Shown one piece after another: positions 8,993-19,698 of a stretch of DNA of 64,000 nucleotides. Position 1 is the first letter of the stretch, and every line of letters begins with the position of its first letter. The translations under genes were made by a program, and so were the position numbers. Under the pieces are notes generated by a model. The model was not told the DNA's origin. It saw only the letters and a list, made by a program, of their open reading frames with translations, and did not search any database. The DNA is from Tatumella ptyseos ATCC 33301 (GTDB taxonomy: Bacteria; Pseudomonadota; Gammaproteobacteria; Enterobacterales; Enterobacteriaceae), in contig NZ_JMPR01000028.1 in NCBI RefSeq assembly GCF_000735525.1, positions 62,001 to 126,000 on the forward strand, in the 5' to 3' direction.

Positions 8993-10213
8993 ATGAAACG
9001 TGCAGTGATCACTGGCCTGGGGATTGTTTCCAGCATTGGTAATAATCAGCAGGAGGTTCTGGAATCCCTGCGGGAAGGGCGTTCAGGCATTACCTTCTCA
9101 GAAGAGATGAAAGACGCAGGCATGCGCAGCCATGTCTGGGGTAAAGTTAAACTTGATACCACAGGCCTTATCGATCGCAAAGTTGTGCGTTTCATGAGCG
9201 ATGCGTCTATCTATGCTTTCCTCTCGATGGAAGAAGCTGTTAAAGATGCCGGACTGGAAACCGAACTCTACCAGAACAACCCGCGTGTTGGTCTGATTGC
9301 CGGTTCCGGTGGCGGTTCCCCGCGGTTCCAGGTATTCGGTGCTGACGCAATGCGTGGCCCGAGGGGCCTGAAAGCGGTTGGCCCGTATGTGGTGACCAAA
9401 GCCATGGCATCCGGTGTGTCTGCCTGTCTGGCAACCCCGTTTAAAATCCACGGTGTGAACTACTCCATCAGTTCTGCTTGTGCGACTTCTGCCCATTGTA
9501 TCGGTAATGCGGTTGAGCAGATCCAGTTAGGTAAACAGGATATCGTTTTTGCCGGCGGCGGTGAAGAACTGAGCTGGGAAATGGCGTGCGAGTTTGACGC
9601 GATGGGTGCTCTGTCTACCAAATACAATGAAACCCCTGAAAAAGCATCACGGACTTACGACTCACAGCGCGATGGTTTCGTTATCGCTGGCGGTGGCGGT
9701 ATGGTCGTGGTGGAAGAACTGGAGCACGCGTTGGCGCGTGGTGCACACATCTACGCTGAAATCGTGGGTTACGGTGCAACTTCTGATGGTGCGGATATGG
9801 TTGCGCCTTCCGGTGAAGGTGCGGTGCGTTGTATGAAGATGGCAATGGAGGGTGTGGATACCCCTATCGATTACCTGAACACACACGGTACTTCTACTCC
9901 GGTCGGAGATGTGAAAGAGCTGGGTGCGATCCGCGAAGTATTCGGTGATAACACACCGTTGCTGTCCGCAACCAAAGCGATGACCGGTCACTCATTAGGT
10001 GCTGCCGGTGTGCAGGAAGCGATCTATAGCCTGCTGATGCTGGAGCACGGCTTTGTTGCGCCGAGCATTAACATCGAAGAGCGTGATCCGGCTGCAGAAG
10101 GTATGAACATTGTGACCCGTGCAACCGAAAAACAGCTGACGACGGTGATGTCTAACAGCTTCGGTTTCGGCGGAACCAATGCCACCCTGACTTTGCGTAA
10201 ATACAAAGCATAA
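8993..10213 (+). CDS. fabB: 3-oxoacyl-ACP synthase I FabB
   Basis: Condensing enzyme of type II fatty acid synthesis, required for unsaturated fatty acids because it elongates cis-3-decenoyl-ACP. The 406-aa product equals the E. coli length. The catalytic triad is in place: Cys163 in SSACATSAH, His298 in NTHGTSTP and His333 in TGHSLGAAG, with the glycine-rich SFGFGGTN near the end. An AGAGGA Shine-Dalgarno precedes the ATG. It is monocistronic: its own operator lies upstream and a strong terminator directly downstream. Confidence 0.98.
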   Translation: MKRAVITGLGIVSSIGNNQQEVLESLREGRSGITFSEEMKDAGMRSHVWGKVKLDTTGLIDRKVVRFMSDASIYAFLSMEEAVKDAGLETELYQNNPRVGLIAGSGGGSPRFQVFGADAMRGPRGLKAVGPYVVTKAMASGVSACLATPFKIHGVNYSISSACATSAHCIGNAVEQIQLGKQDIVFAGGGEELSWEMACEFDAMGALSTKYNETPEKASRTYDSQRDGFVIAGGGGMVVVEELEHALARGAHIYAEIVGYGATSDGADMVAPSGEGAVRCMKMAMEGVDTPIDYLNTHGTSTPVGDVKELGAIREVFGDNTPLLSATKAMTGHSLGAAGVQEAIYSLLMLEHGFVAPSINIEERDPAAEGMNIVTRATEKQLTTVMSNSFGFGGTNATLTLRKYKA

Positions 10214-10224
10214 TCTGCGGGTGA

Positions 10225-10260
10225 TAAAAAACCGGTCGCTATTGCGGCCGGTTTTTTTTT
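10225..10260 (+). terminator. Rho-independent terminator of fabB
   Basis: The stem AAAACCGGTCGC pairs with GCGGCCGGTTTT (one G-U pair) around a TATT loop and runs into a T tract of about ten. It starts 12 bases after the fabB stop. Confidence 0.9.
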
Positions 10261-10606
10261 GCCTGCAGAAAGGGGGCCGCACAGCCTGCGGCGAACTGAA
10301 AGCGGCAGAATAGCAGTGACGGGCTTACTCTTTTCCCGGTGTACTGAACGGCCAGCGGGTCGGGTGCAGGGGAAACGCCCTTGACCGACGCGTCGCTGCC
10401 TGCTCCGGTGAGTGATTGTGAGGTATCGTCAGCGGGGGCCTGAAGACGGTTGCTGAGCACGGCACCGCGAAGAAGGTGTTGTTTGACGATTCGGGCGCTC
10501 TTTTTTGACAATGCCTTTCACTGTGTCACAATTTTTCATTTAGGATCATCGGGCAGGGTGTGCCGCCAGGCGGAGCCTGTCGCCTGAAGTCACCGGAGTT
10601 TTACTT
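10261..10606. other. fabB-yfcJ intergenic region with yfcJ promoter
   Basis: No supported gene. A minus frame (10239-10511) starts with TTG and ends inside the fabB terminator, so I do not accept it. TTGACA at 10505-10510 with ACAATT 17 bases later is the best promoter candidate for yfcJ. A GC-rich inverted-repeat stretch (GCCGCCAGGCGG) lies near 10562-10573 in the leader. Confidence 0.45.
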
Positions 10607-11806
10607 ATGACTGAACCCGCATCCCCGTCTGCAGAGGCGACGCCCGGGACGTTCCCTGTTGCACTCACTTCATTTTCGGTTTTTCTCACCTATCTGACCG
10701 CCGGACTGGCCCTGCCTGTGATCCCGTTGTATGTTCATCAGCAACTGGGGATGAATGATTTCATGGTCGGGCTGGCCGTCGGTATTCAGTTTTTTGCCAC
10801 CTTACTGACCCGGGGTTTCGCGGGTATCAGAGCCGATCAGCACGGTGCGAAACGAACCACCTTATCGGGCATGGTGGTGATTATTTTTGTCGGTGTTGCC
10901 TATCTCTGTTCGGCGTGCTTATCCGGAATGCTGTTTATGCAGTTCGGGTTATTACTGCTCGGCCGGGTGTTACTCGGTTTCGGTGAAAGCCTGCTCTTTA
11001 CCGGTAACCTGACCTGGGGACTGGGCCTGATTGGCCCGAAGCGTTCGGGAATTGTAATGTCCTGGAATGGCATGGCTATTTATGGTGCGCTGGCTGCCGG
11101 GGCACCGGTAGGATTACTGATCCAGCATCATTATGGTTTTACCGGGGTCAGTGCAGCCGCCATCTGTTGTCCTGTACTGGCATTACTCTGCAGCAGTCGT
11201 GTCCGTGCGGTGCCTGCGACACCGGGTCAGCGGATCCCGCTGTTCAGTGTAATAAAACAGGTACTGACACCGGGCGCGGTGCTGGCACTACAGGGTGTCG
11301 GTTTTGCGGTGATCGGGGCTTTCACCTCACTCTATTTTGCGGAACGTCACTGGGGGAATGCCGGTTATACGCTGACCGTCTTCGGGCTGGCTTATGTGGT
11401 CATCCGGCTTATTTTTGGCAAGCTTCCCGATAAAATTGGCGGTGTACGGGTTTCTGTTATCTCGTTGCTGGCAGAAGCTGCCGGGCTGTTATTACTGGCT
11501 TTCGGGCGTCAGGAGTGGATGGCATTTACCGGCGCGGCATTGACCGGCTGCGGATGTTCACTGATCTTTCCGGCTATGGGCGTGGAAGTCGTAAAAAGTG
11601 TGGATGCACGGGTCAGAGGGACGGCACTCGGTTGCTTCTCCGCGTTTCAGGATATCGCCTATGGGGTAAGCGGTCCGCTGGCCGGATTACTGGCCAGTGG
11701 CTTTGGTTATAGCTCTGTGTATCTTGCCGGTGCCGTGGCCGCGTTAACGGGGCTGGCTATCAGTGTCCGGTTGTTGTTTCATCCCATAACTTCCCGTAAC
11801 ACCTGA
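10607..11806 (+). CDS. yfcJ: Major facilitator superfamily transporter YfcJ
   Basis: Inner-membrane MFS protein of the YhhS/YfcJ subfamily of putative sugar or drug efflux carriers; the substrate is not established. The 399-aa product has about twelve membrane segments, a cytosolic loop near residue 200, and the MFS signature-like [15 protein letters not shown] between segments 2 and 3. Its position right after fabB matches E. coli yfcJ (392 aa). Its last 28 bases overlap the 3' end of the convergent MocR regulator gene. Confidence 0.88.
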   Translation: MTEPASPSAEATPGTFPVALTSFSVFLTYLTAGLALPVIPLYVHQQLGMNDFMVGLAVGIQFFATLLTRGFAGIRADQHGAKRTTLSGMVVIIFVGVAYLCSACLSGMLFMQFGLLLLGRVLLGFGESLLFTGNLTWGLGLIGPKRSGIVMSWNGMAIYGALAAGAPVGLLIQHHYGFTGVSAAAICCPVLALLCSSRVRAVPATPGQRIPLFSVIKQVLTPGAVLALQGVGFAVIGAFTSLYFAERHWGNAGYTLTVFGLAYVVIRLIFGKLPDKIGGVRVSVISLLAEAAGLLLLAFGRQEWMAFTGAALTGCGCSLIFPAMGVEVVKSVDARVRGTALGCFSAFQDIAYGVSGPLAGLLASGFGYSSVYLAGAVAALTGLAISVRLLFHPITSRNT

Positions 11807-13206
11807 CAAGCCCGCAGAATTTCAGCCCGTTGCAGGGCTGAATAGCCAAGGATCCAGCCGTACTTCTTTTCCTGCGTTATATAGAGTGGTGACAGCGGTG
11901 GCAGTATCAGTCCGTGTTGCCGAGCCTGCCGGGTCAGCAGTTGTTCGTCGCCGTGCAGTAATTCAACCGTTAGCTGCAGTCCGCCATCGCCCGGCATCAG
12001 ACGTAGCCTTGACGACAGGTGCTCATCCAGAGAGGAAATCAGCAACTGGCGCCTGGCTGCATAGAGCATCCGCATCCGGCGAAGATGGTGAGCAAAGTGT
12101 CCCTGCCGGATAAATGTCGCGGTGACCGCCTGTGACAGTTGAGGTGTGTGGCCATCACTGACCGTGCGGGCCCGGACAACGGCACTGACCAGCGCCGGCG
12201 GGAGTACCATCCAGGCGAGACGTAGTGAGGGAAACAGGCTCTTTGAGAAGGTCCCGAGATAAATGACCCGTCCGTGACGATCCGCAGAGTGCAGGGCGGG
12301 TAACGGCGCATTCTGGTAATGAAACTCGCCGTCATAATCATCCTCAATCAGCCAGCTGTTATGCTGTTTTGCCCAGTCCAGCCAGAGATTACGCCGGGCT
12401 GCGCTAAGCGACATTCCGAGCGGATACTGATGGGCAGCGGTCAGGTAGGCCAGCCGGGCCGGTCTGTCGGGCACCTGAGCGCCTTCGGCATCCAGAGTCA
12501 GGGGGATCAATTGTGCACCGGCGGATAAAAATGCATTGCTGGCGCCGGGATAACAGGCCTGCTCTGTCAGTACGGTGTCCCCGGGGTCGAGCAGCAACAG
12601 GCTGAGCAGTTGCAAGGCCTGCTGTGAACTGCTCAGGATCACAATCTGTTCCGGGGAGCAACTGACCTGCCGTGAAAGCGCCAGGTAATCACGGATGACA
12701 GTCCGCAGTTCAGGTAATCCCTGCGGATCACCGTAACCCATCAGCAACCTGCCTCGTTCATTCAGTATCCCGGTATATATTTTTCGCCACAGATCCAGCG
12801 GGAACTCGCGTACATCCGGGGAACCCGCCGCGAAAGGCAGGGGAAATGCCGGGTCCTGACAACCGCCGGTATCGGCTATTTGTTGCCCCCGGACCGACAG
12901 GGCTCTGGCCGGGAAGGCGGATGCCGAAACAGCAGGGCGAGGGATACGCCGCGGGGTCTCACTGACAAAGCTGCCTCTGCCCTGATAACGGGTCAGATAG
13001 CCTTCGCTTTCCAGCTGACTGTAAGCGGCCTCGGTGGTGACCCGGGACAAAGAGAGATCAACTGCCAGCTGGCGGGTAGATGGCATCTTCTGACCTGGCG
13101 TCAGGTGGCCCAGGTGGATAGCCTGCCGCATGGCTTCGCACAGCCGTTCCCGTCGGGGGCGTCCGCTGAGATCCTGAAAGAGTACCAGCCAGGGGGAGGG
13201 TGTCAT
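11779..13206 (-). CDS. MocR-family (GntR/aminotransferase) transcriptional regulator, PdxR-like
   Basis: A 475-aa regulator with an N-terminal GntR winged helix (residues about 15-82; [21 protein letters not shown] is the recognition region) fused to a class-I aminotransferase-fold domain. It keeps the PLP-binding signature: EDDYDGEF near 288-295 and Lys322 in [12 protein letters not shown]. MocR proteins bind PLP or an external aldimine and control adjacent, often divergent, genes. The divergent rhodanese gene is the likely target, with two direct repeats between them resembling PdxR-type sites. The gene is an insertion relative to E. coli, which has flk next to yfcJ. Its ligand is unknown. 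Confidence 0.9.
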   Translation of the reverse strand: MTPSPWLVLFQDLSGRPRRERLCEAMRQAIHLGHLTPGQKMPSTRQLAVDLSLSRVTTEAAYSQLESEGYLTRYQGRGSFVSETPRRIPRPAVSASAFPARALSVRGQQIADTGGCQDPAFPLPFAAGSPDVREFPLDLWRKIYTGILNERGRLLMGYGDPQGLPELRTVIRDYLALSRQVSCSPEQIVILSSSQQALQLLSLLLLDPGDTVLTEQACYPGASNAFLSAGAQLIPLTLDAEGAQVPDRPARLAYLTAAHQYPLGMSLSAARRNLWLDWAKQHNSWLIEDDYDGEFHYQNAPLPALHSADRHGRVIYLGTFSKSLFPSLRLAWMVLPPALVSAVVRARTVSDGHTPQLSQAVTATFIRQGHFAHHLRRMRMLYAARRQLLISSLDEHLSSRLRLMPGDGGLQLTVELLHGDEQLLTRQARQHGLILPPLSPLYITQEKKYGWILGYSALQRAEILRACQVLREVMG

Positions 13207-13207
13207 T

Positions 13208-13241
13208 AAGTGGTCTTAATCCATGACTGAAAGTGGTCTTA
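13208..13241. promoter_or_regulatory. Tandem MocR operator (two 11-bp direct repeats)
   Basis: AAGTGGTCTTA occurs at 13208-13218 and identically at 13231-13241, 23 bases apart start to start (about two helical turns). The first copy begins one base upstream of the MocR start codon, in its leader; the second lies toward the rhodanese gene. The motif resembles the AAAGTGGWCTA sites of PdxR regulators. I infer autoregulation plus control of the divergent gene. Confidence 0.7.
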
Positions 13242-13293
13242 TATAGGGCATTATCATGCAGTACTCTGACAGAAACAGGCAAGGAGTAAACGT

Positions 13294-13737
13294 ATGAACC
13301 ACTATCATTTATTTCCGGACGTCAGTCCGCAGGAATCAGCCGATTATCTGGCGAAGAAACTGGCGTGTTATACCGATGCCGCGGACCTGGCCGAAGATCT
13401 GCGGCAGCAGAATCCGCAAATTGTAGTGCTTGATGTCCGGGCATTGCCGCTCTATGAGCAGGGACATATCCCCGGGGCCGTCAGTTTTCCGCACCGGACA
13501 ATGACCGGAGAGACACTGGCTGCTCTGGATCCACAGAAACTCTATATTACCTATTGTGATGGTATCGGCTGTAACGGCTCAACCAAAGGTGCGTTGAAAC
13601 TGGCCCGTGCGGGATTTTATGTGCGCGAACTGAGTGGCGGGCTGGATTTCTGGCAGCGTGACAACCTGCCTGTCACCCGCGGTCTGCCGCCGGGCCGGTG
13701 GCCCGTTGCAGACGCGGGGGGTGAGTGTGGTTGTTAA
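13294..13737 (+). CDS. Rhodanese-like sulfurtransferase domain protein
   Basis: A 147-aa single-domain rhodanese, probably cytosolic. The fold marks are VVLDVRALPLYEQGHIPGA (44-62) and the active-site loop YCDGIGCNGSTKG, with Cys88 as the predicted persulfide cysteine and a second cysteine, Cys93, in the same loop. The C-terminus ends GECGC (Cys145, Cys147). Rhodaneses move sulfane sulfur; the acceptor here is unknown. The divergent PLP-binding MocR regulator suggests a link to sulfur amino acid or PLP-dependent metabolism. AAGGAG lies close upstream of the ATG. The stop overlaps the convergent flk stop. Confidence 0.85.
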   Translation: MNHYHLFPDVSPQESADYLAKKLACYTDAADLAEDLRQQNPQIVVLDVRALPLYEQGHIPGAVSFPHRTMTGETLAALDPQKLYITYCDGIGCNGSTKGALKLARAGFYVRELSGGLDFWQRDNLPVTRGLPPGRWPVADAGGECGC

Positions 13738-13748
13738 AACAACCACAC
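13725..13748. terminator. Palindrome joining rhodanese and flk 3' ends
   Basis: GTGTGGTTGTT (13725-13735) and its perfect complement (13738-13748) flank two bases. The TAA of the rhodanese gene and the TTA complement of the flk stop sit in its centre. It can form a 9-11 bp hairpin in both transcripts. No T tract follows on either side, so terminator activity is uncertain. Confidence 0.5.
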
Positions 13749-14756
13749 CGCCAGAGCCACAAAGACAGCCAGTACTATCAGCCACCCGATAAGCGGTATG
13801 CGTGAGCTGGCGGCAGAGGAAGAGGGCGTTATGGCCGTTGCATTTTCCGGACGCGGGCTGAGATCTGTTTCCTTACGGGCTCCCTGTCTCAGCGTTTCAG
13901 CCCGGAAACGAAACAGTTGATGTAAAATATCTTCGGCCCGCACAAGGGTCAGTGGCTGTGACGGGGAAAGTGTTTTTCCACCGTCGTGCTGAAGATACCT
14001 GATTTCTTCTTCTGTCGGTGGTTGTTTTAATGATGCCAGTAACGCCTGCAAAGTGAACGGGGTTGTTTGCGTACTCAGGGTAATACGAGCCGTCAGATAC
14101 TGTGTCAGCAGCGGATAGTAGCGTGACGGGATCGGGTCGCCATTTTTCAGCGACACCAGGCTGAAGATGTTTTGCCAGACCGAGGCAGGGGTCCCGCCGC
14201 CGGAGATAGTCAGCCGGATCACCTGTTGCTGTAAGTTCTGATGTTCTGCCGGCAGAAGAGTCCTGTCTGTCACACGAAGCTGCTGCGGTTGCGGGATATC
14301 CATCTGTCCGTTCTGCAGCATAGTCAGCACCTGTTGCAGCTGAGGACGGGTCAGCGAACTCAGTACAGTCTGACCAAATTGCTGACGGATAAAGTCACTG
14401 ACGGCCTGGCGGTTATTGCCCCGGGGTAACAGCGCCGTCAGTTGCTGTAACAGCAGGCGTACCGAGTGACTGTTTTGTTCCTGCGTCAGTTTCTCTGACA
14501 GCCAGTGTTCGGCAACCGGATAATGACTGGCGAGTAATTCGCTATCGTTGCTGACTCCGGCCTGATGGCGTATACCTGCCCAAAGCTCCGCAGATTTCAG
14601 CGAGCTGATAGCCATGATTTTAACAATAATGCGTTCCAGCGTCGTCCGCTGCGCCGATGTTAGCGGGGCAGAGGCAACGGAAGGAGATGTATTTTTCGGA
14701 TGAACAGACGAATTTCTGTCACCCGAGACCTCAGAAGGGCCGCGGAGTGGTTGCAT
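13734..14756 (-). CDS. flk: Flagellar regulator Flk
   Basis: Flk (RflH) is an inner-membrane protein that keeps the type III export apparatus from secreting FlgM before the hook and rings are complete. From the ATG at 14756 the product is 340 aa (E. coli 331). That start gives MQPLRGPSEV, aligning with E. coli MQPISGTP; longer frames add unrelated residues. Conserved blocks include LTSAQRTTLERII, LLPRGNNRQAVSDFIRQQ and IPQPQQLRVTDRTLLPAEH. The only membrane segment is at the C-terminus (IGWLIVLAVFVALAVWLF), making it tail-anchored. Gene position before pdxB matches E. coli. Confidence 0.9.
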   Translation of the reverse strand: MQPLRGPSEVSGDRNSSVHPKNTSPSVASAPLTSAQRTTLERIIVKIMAISSLKSAELWAGIRHQAGVSNDSELLASHYPVAEHWLSEKLTQEQNSHSVRLLLQQLTALLPRGNNRQAVSDFIRQQFGQTVLSSLTRPQLQQVLTMLQNGQMDIPQPQQLRVTDRTLLPAEHQNLQQQVIRLTISGGGTPASVWQNIFSLVSLKNGDPIPSRYYPLLTQYLTARITLSTQTTPFTLQALLASLKQPPTEEEIRYLQHDGGKTLSPSQPLTLVRAEDILHQLFRFRAETLRQGARKETDLSPRPENATAITPSSSAASSRIPLIGWLIVLAVFVALAVWLF

Positions 14757-14900
14757 GACAAACATTCCAGCAAAAGAGAATTCAGGCCGGGGTAAGCCGG
14801 AGTGTATCTGACTATGATACCAATCCCCCCGTGAAATCCCAAGCAATAAGGGGGGATTATTGGTTAAACACGCCGCAGTCGTCGTGATCCCGCGCGGGAA

Positions 14901-15782
14901 TTACCGGCGGGCGCGCGAAAGAGGTGTCCGTAGCCGCTGGGCCAGAATGACTCCAATCAGCGTCAGCCCGCCACCAATCCAGTGCCAGCTATGCATCTTT
15001 TCGTGCAGAAAAAGAATAGCAATAATGGCGGTAAAGACCGGTGACAGGTTAAGGAAAATGCTGGCAGTGTTGGCCCCCAGTCTCATGACGCCCTGGATCC
15101 ACAGGTACGGCGCAAGAATCGAGGCCGGGATCGCGGCATATAAGACCAGAGGGATATTTTTCGGGGTCAGGGCGATGTCCGGCGTCAGCAGGAAACCCGG
15201 TAATAATAAAATAATGGCGAAAATGATCTGCACATACAGGCTCTGCCACTGAGGCAGCGCCATGGCCCAGCGTTTGGTCAGCACACCGTAAAGGGCATAG
15301 GCTGCAGCCGCTATCACCATCATCAGTTCACCGCTGCCTAACCCCTGATGAAGGAGTTGCAGAGGATGACCGGCACTGATAAGCCAGCTCAGCCCGACAA
15401 ACGACAGCACTGTACCGATAACAATCCCCACCGTCGGTGCCAGCCGTAGAATAAACAGACTGAAAATAACCGTCATCAGCGGGATGCTGGCGACCATAAT
15501 GCCGATAAACAGCGCGCTGACCGTCCGTGCCGCAAAATAGGCCAGGCTCTGGTACAGCACCATGCCCAGTGCGCCCAGGATAAGCAGCCGCCAGCGGTTA
15601 CGCCATAAGGCGTGCCGGTTACGGATAACCCCGGGCAGCACAAAAGGGCTCAGTACCAGCAGTGCTATACTCCAGCGGTAAAAAGAGATGGCCTCCGGGG
15701 TGATCAGCCCGACCGTCAGTTTACTGACGACGGAGTTGATGGCCCAAATCAGCACCGCTCCCAGCGGGAAAAGAAAGTTCAT
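14901..15782 (-). CDS. EamA/DMT-family transporter
   Basis: A 293-aa inner-membrane protein with ten predicted helices and two EamA domains (about 5-135 and 150-280), typical of drug/metabolite exporters; the substrate is unknown. The ATG at 15782 is preceded by GAAGGA six bases upstream. A longer frame from 15866 lacks this and adds a non-membrane leader. It is inserted between flk and pdxB relative to E. coli and is divergent from pdxB, with about 200 bases between them. Confidence 0.87.
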   Translation of the reverse strand: MNFLFPLGAVLIWAINSVVSKLTVGLITPEAISFYRWSIALLVLSPFVLPGVIRNRHALWRNRWRLLILGALGMVLYQSLAYFAARTVSALFIGIMVASIPLMTVIFSLFILRLAPTVGIVIGTVLSFVGLSWLISAGHPLQLLHQGLGSGELMMVIAAAAYALYGVLTKRWAMALPQWQSLYVQIIFAIILLLPGFLLTPDIALTPKNIPLVLYAAIPASILAPYLWIQGVMRLGANTASIFLNLSPVFTAIIAILFLHEKMHSWHWIGGGLTLIGVILAQRLRTPLSRARR

Positions 15783-15984
15783 AGCAGTTCCTTCAACAAC
15801 ATACTCTGCGCTACCTGACACCGTAACGCCTGCGGGGGGGTTATTCAGGGAGGATATCCCGGGCAATTAAGATGACTTAGCCGGCGGCGCATAGCAAGCG
15901 CAAATCTGAAAGAATCGACGGATGTTTTCCCTCCGGGTTTATGCCAGAATAACCGGATATTTCCGGTGGAACAGGACAAGTGCA

Positions 15985-17121
15985 GTGAAAATTGTTGTCG
16001 ATGAAAATATGCCGTATGCCCGTGAATTATTCAGTCAGCTGGCAGACGTTGAAAGTGCGCCAGGCCGCTCACTTTCCTCTGAACAACTGACCACAGCCGA
16101 TGGACTGATGGTGCGCTCCATCACCCGGGTGGATCAGGCACTGCTGGAAAATACGGCGGTACGTTTTGTCGGTACGGCAACGGCCGGAATGGATCATCTG
16201 AATACGGCTGATCTGCAGGCTGCCGGCGTTGCTTACTCGGCTGCCCCCGGGTGTAACGCCATTGCCGTGGTCGAGTATGTTTTCTCTGCATTGCTGGCCC
16301 TGGCTGAGCGTGATGGCTTCCTGCTGACGGACCGGACGGTCGGTATCGTCGGTGCAGGGAATGTCGGCGGCAGACTGCAACGCCGTTTCGAAGCGCTGGG
16401 GATCAAAACACTGATTTGTGATCCACCGCGGGCGGATCGCGGTGAGTCAGGCGAATTTCATTCACTGGAAACCCTGGTGCGTGAAGCCGATGTCCTGACC
16501 TTTCACACGCCACTCTATAAAGAAGGCCCGTATAAAACATGGCATCTTGCGGATCAGACCCTGCTGGAGGCCCTGAATCCCGGCACTATTCTGATCAACG
16601 CCTGTCGTGGCCCGGTGGTGGATAACGCAGCGCTGTTAACGGTGCTGAACCAGCGAAATGACCTCTCTGTGGTTCTGGATGTCTGGGAGCCGGAACCGGA
16701 ACTCTCTTTACCTCTGCTGGCGAAGACTGACATTGCCACGGCCCATATTGCCGGGTATACCCTGGAAGGCAAAGCCCGCGGCACCACGCAGGTATTCGAG
16801 GCCTGGTCAGCGTTTATTGGTCAGCCCCGTCAGGTTTCACTGTCTGAGTTGTTACCCGCGCCGGATATCGGGCAAATCACCCTGAACGGCGAGTGCTCTC
16901 AGGCAATGCTAAAACGTCTGGCCCATCTGGTGTATGATGTGCGCCGTGATGACGCACTACTGCGTGCTGTGGCCGGTCAGGCCGGGGAATTTGACCGTCT
17001 GCGTAAGCACTATCAGGAGCGACGTGAATGGTCTTCGTTGCAGGTGGACTGTGATACGGCAGCCACGGCCGAAAAACTGCAGCAGCTTGGCTTCACCGCA
17101 AAATTTACCGGTACCTGCTGA
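15985..17121 (+). CDS. pdxB: Erythronate-4-phosphate dehydrogenase PdxB
   Basis: Second step of the DXP-dependent vitamin B6 pathway: NAD-dependent oxidation of 4-phosphoerythronate. From the GTG at 15985 (AGGA eight bases upstream) the product is 378 aa, identical in length to E. coli, starting (M)[15 protein letters not shown]. Conserved parts are [14 protein letters not shown] (nucleotide fold), [27 protein letters not shown] and [16 protein letters not shown] with its catalytic His. A frame opening at 15922 adds 21 residues with no homology. A terminator separates it from usg. Confidence 0.96.
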   Translation: MKIVVDENMPYARELFSQLADVESAPGRSLSSEQLTTADGLMVRSITRVDQALLENTAVRFVGTATAGMDHLNTADLQAAGVAYSAAPGCNAIAVVEYVFSALLALAERDGFLLTDRTVGIVGAGNVGGRLQRRFEALGIKTLICDPPRADRGESGEFHSLETLVREADVLTFHTPLYKEGPYKTWHLADQTLLEALNPGTILINACRGPVVDNAALLTVLNQRNDLSVVLDVWEPEPELSLPLLAKTDIATAHIAGYTLEGKARGTTQVFEAWSAFIGQPRQVSLSELLPAPDIGQITLNGECSQAMLKRLAHLVYDVRRDDALLRAVAGQAGEFDRLRKHYQERREWSSLQVDCDTAATAEKLQQLGFTAKFTGTC

Positions 17122-17150
17122 TTTCTCAGCGGTGACCATAATCTGTTCAG

Positions 17151-17178
17151 GCGGTGTGTGACACCGCTTTCTTTTTTG
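17151..17178 (+). terminator. Terminator between pdxB and usg
   Basis: GCGGTGT-GTG-ACACCGC hairpin followed by TTTCTTTTTTG. It begins 29 bases after the pdxB stop and 20 bases before the usg start, so it probably acts as a partial terminator within the pdxB-usg-truA cluster. Confidence 0.8.
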
Positions 17179-17197
17179 TTTTCTGGAGTAAACCCAC

Positions 17198-18205
17198 ATG
17201 TCTGACGGCTGGAATATCGCGCTTTTAGGAGCAACCGGTGCAGTAGGAAGCGCTGTACTGGAGTTGCTGACGGAGCGTCAGTTCCCGGTTGGCGAACTAT
17301 TTTTATTAGCCAGCGAAAGCAGTGCCGGAGAAACGGTGCGTGTTGATAATAAAAATCATCGGGTGAGTGATGCGGCTGATTTTGACTGGTCGCAGGCTCA
17401 GCTGGCTTTCTTCGTGGCCGGGACAGAAGCTTCTGCCCGTTATGCTGAACTGGCGGCAAATGCCGGCTGTCTGGTCATCGACAGCAGTCCGCTGTTTGCA
17501 CTCTCCCCGGATGTCCCTTTGGTGATTGCGGATGTTAACCCGCACGTACTGGCGGATTACCGTAACCGTAACATTGTGTCGGTGGCCGACAGTCTGGTCA
17601 GCCAGTTGTTATGTGCCATTAAACCGCTGGCGGATACTGCCGGCCTGGGACGCCTGCAGGTGACAACGCTGATTTCTGCCTCTGCTCACGGTAAAGCCGC
17701 CGTGGATGGCCTGGCCGGGGAGAGCGCCCGTCTGCTGAACGGTATTCCGCCGGAGGAGCACTATTTTGGCCGCCAGCTGGCCTTTAACCTGTTACCTCTG
17801 GTGCCGGATGAGCAGGGCAGTGTTGCCGTGAACCGCCGTATGGTCGACCAGATCCGCAAAATTCTGCAGGACGAAGGGTTACCGGTGTCGGTCAGTGCCA
17901 TTCAGGCGCCGGTTTTCTACGGCAATGCTCAGAGTGTGCTGATGGAAACCTTGCGTCCCTACTCGGCCGATGAGGCACGTAACGACCTGGCGATGAACAG
18001 CGATATCGCACTGAGCGATGAAGGGGACTACCCGACCCCGGTCGCGGATGCCAGCGGCAATGGCCAGCTTTGCATCGGTGCCGTCCATAATGACTACGGT
18101 ATCCCGGAGCAATTACAGTTCTGGTCTGTCGCCGATAATGTCCGCTTCGGTGGGGCATTGATGGCGGTGAAAGTAGCTGAACGTCTGGTGCAGGAGTATC
18201 TGTAA
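17198..18205 (+). CDS. usg: USG-1 protein, aspartate-semialdehyde dehydrogenase paralogue
   Basis: A 335-aa protein with the fold of aspartate-semialdehyde dehydrogenase: N-terminal [14 protein letters not shown] nucleotide motif and dimerisation domain. The segment where true Asd enzymes carry the catalytic cysteine reads [12 protein letters not shown], with serine instead, so dehydrogenase activity is unlikely, as for E. coli Usg. Its function is unknown. It is two bases from truA and clearly co-transcribed with it. Confidence 0.92.
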   Translation: MSDGWNIALLGATGAVGSAVLELLTERQFPVGELFLLASESSAGETVRVDNKNHRVSDAADFDWSQAQLAFFVAGTEASARYAELAANAGCLVIDSSPLFALSPDVPLVIADVNPHVLADYRNRNIVSVADSLVSQLLCAIKPLADTAGLGRLQVTTLISASAHGKAAVDGLAGESARLLNGIPPEEHYFGRQLAFNLLPLVPDEQGSVAVNRRMVDQIRKILQDEGLPVSVSAIQAPVFYGNAQSVLMETLRPYSADEARNDLAMNSDIALSDEGDYPTPVADASGNGQLCIGAVHNDYGIPEQLQFWSVADNVRFGGALMAVKVAERLVQEYL

Positions 18206-18207
18206 GC

Positions 18208-19035
18208 ATGTCTGAAGTTAAGACACAAAAACTGGCACTGGGTATTGAGTACGATGGCAGCCGTTATTACGGCTGGCAACGTCAGCCGGAGGTTCGCAGT
18301 GTTCAGGGTGCGCTGGAAAAAGCCTTATCTAAGGTGGCCGACCATGAGGTCAATGTGTTCTGTGCCGGACGTACCGATGCCGGTGTGCATGGCACGGGAC
18401 AGGTTGTTCATTTTGAAACCACGGTTCAGCGGGCCGATAGCGCCTGGACGCTGGGAGTGAATGCGAATCTGCCGAAAGATATTGCGGTGCGTTGGGTGAA
18501 AAGCGTTTCAGAGGATTTTCATGCCCGGTTCAGTGCGACCGCCAGACGCTATCGCTACATTATTTTTAACCAGCGTCTGCGTCCTGCCATCCTCGGGCAG
18601 GGGATAACGCATTTCTATCATCCGCTGGATGCAGCATCGATGCATCGTGCAGCGCAAAGTCTGCTGGGAGAAAATGACTTTACGTCTTTTCGCGCAGTGC
18701 ATTGCCAGTCAAAAACTCCCTGGAGAAATATTCACCATGTGCATGTCTGGCGTCAGGGCGCGTTTGTGATCGTCGACATCAAAGCCAATGCCTTTGTTCA
18801 CCATATGGTGCGTAATATTGTAGGCAGTCTGATGGAAGTGGGGTGCGGTAATCAGCCGGAGTCCTGGATGGCTGATTTGCTGGCGGCGAGAGATCGTAAA
18901 CTGGCGGCGGCTACGGCCAGAGCGGAAGGTTTATACCTGGTTGCGGTGGATTATCCCCCTGAGTTCGCCTTACCCGAGCCGGAGCCCGGTCCGTTGTTTC
19001 TGATGCAGGATCAGATGACATTTCAGAAGGATTAA
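18208..19035 (+). CDS. truA: tRNA pseudouridine(38-40) synthase TruA
   Basis: Isomerises uridines 38, 39 and 40 in the anticodon stem-loop of many tRNAs. The 275-aa product has the catalytic Asp57 in [18 protein letters not shown] and the conserved [14 protein letters not shown] and [14 protein letters not shown] blocks. Start ATG follows the usg stop by two bases; dedA follows six bases after its stop, so usg-truA-dedA form a tight operon. Confidence 0.97.
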   Translation: MSEVKTQKLALGIEYDGSRYYGWQRQPEVRSVQGALEKALSKVADHEVNVFCAGRTDAGVHGTGQVVHFETTVQRADSAWTLGVNANLPKDIAVRWVKSVSEDFHARFSATARRYRYIIFNQRLRPAILGQGITHFYHPLDAASMHRAAQSLLGENDFTSFRAVHCQSKTPWRNIHHVHVWRQGAFVIVDIKANAFVHHMVRNIVGSLMEVGCGNQPESWMADLLAARDRKLAAATARAEGLYLVAVDYPPEFALPEPEPGPLFLMQDQMTFQKD

Positions 19036-19041
19036 CACGTC

Positions 19042-19698
19042 ATGGAATATATCCATCTTATTATCGATTTCATCCTGCACATTGACGTGCATCTGGCGCA
19101 GCTGGTGGCGGAATATGGCACATGGATTTATGCCATTCTGTTTCTGATTATTTTCTGTGAAACCGGGCTGGTGGTCACACCTTTCCTGCCGGGCGACTCG
19201 TTGTTGTTTGTGGGCGGCGCGCTGGCGGCATTACCGGGAAATGAGTTGAATATCCATCTGCTGGCACTGGTGATGGTGGTGGCTGCCATTGCCGGCGATG
19301 CGGTTAACTATACAATAGGTCGTCTGTTTGGCGATAAGTTATTCAGTCGTCCGCAGTCTAAGATCTTCCGCCGCAGTCACCTGGAGAAAACCCACGGTTT
19401 CTACGAGAAGCATGGCGGAAAAACGATTATACTGGCACGTTTCATCCCGATCATCCGTACCTTTGCGCCTTTCGTCGCCGGTATGGGGAAAATGTCTTAT
19501 CGTCGTTTCGGGATGTTTAATATTGCCGGGGCACTGGCGTGGGTACTGCTGTTCAGCTATGCCGGTTATCTTTTTGGCGATCTGCCGGTCGTACAGAAAA
19601 ATCTCAATCTGTTGATTGTGGCGATTATCGTCGTTTCTGTGCTGCCCGGACTGATCGAATTCTGGCGGCAACGCCGACAGGCAGTGCGGAAGAACTAG
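19042..19698 (+). CDS. dedA: DedA-family membrane protein
   Basis: A 218-aa inner-membrane protein of the DedA/VTT superfamily, whose members flip undecaprenyl phosphate or other lipids and support envelope homeostasis. It has several membrane segments, the [20 protein letters not shown] motif (about 134-153) with conserved arginines, and GDSLLF / [13 protein letters not shown] with family acidic residues. The length matches E. coli DedA (219). Last gene of the usg-truA-dedA unit. Confidence 0.94.
   Translation: MEYIHLIIDFILHIDVHLAQLVAEYGTWIYAILFLIIFCETGLVVTPFLPGDSLLFVGGALAALPGNELNIHLLALVMVVAAIAGDAVNYTIGRLFGDKLFSRPQSKIFRRSHLEKTHGFYEKHGGKTIILARFIPIIRTFAPFVAGMGKMSYRRFGMFNIAGALAWVLLFSYAGYLFGDLPVVQKNLNLLIVAIIVVSVLPGLIEFWRQRRQAVRKN

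Noticed and set aside
10239-10511. 90-aa minus-strand frame between fabB and yfcJ
   Set aside because: It begins with TTG at poor spacing from any ribosome site, ends inside the fabB terminator and has no familiar sequence.
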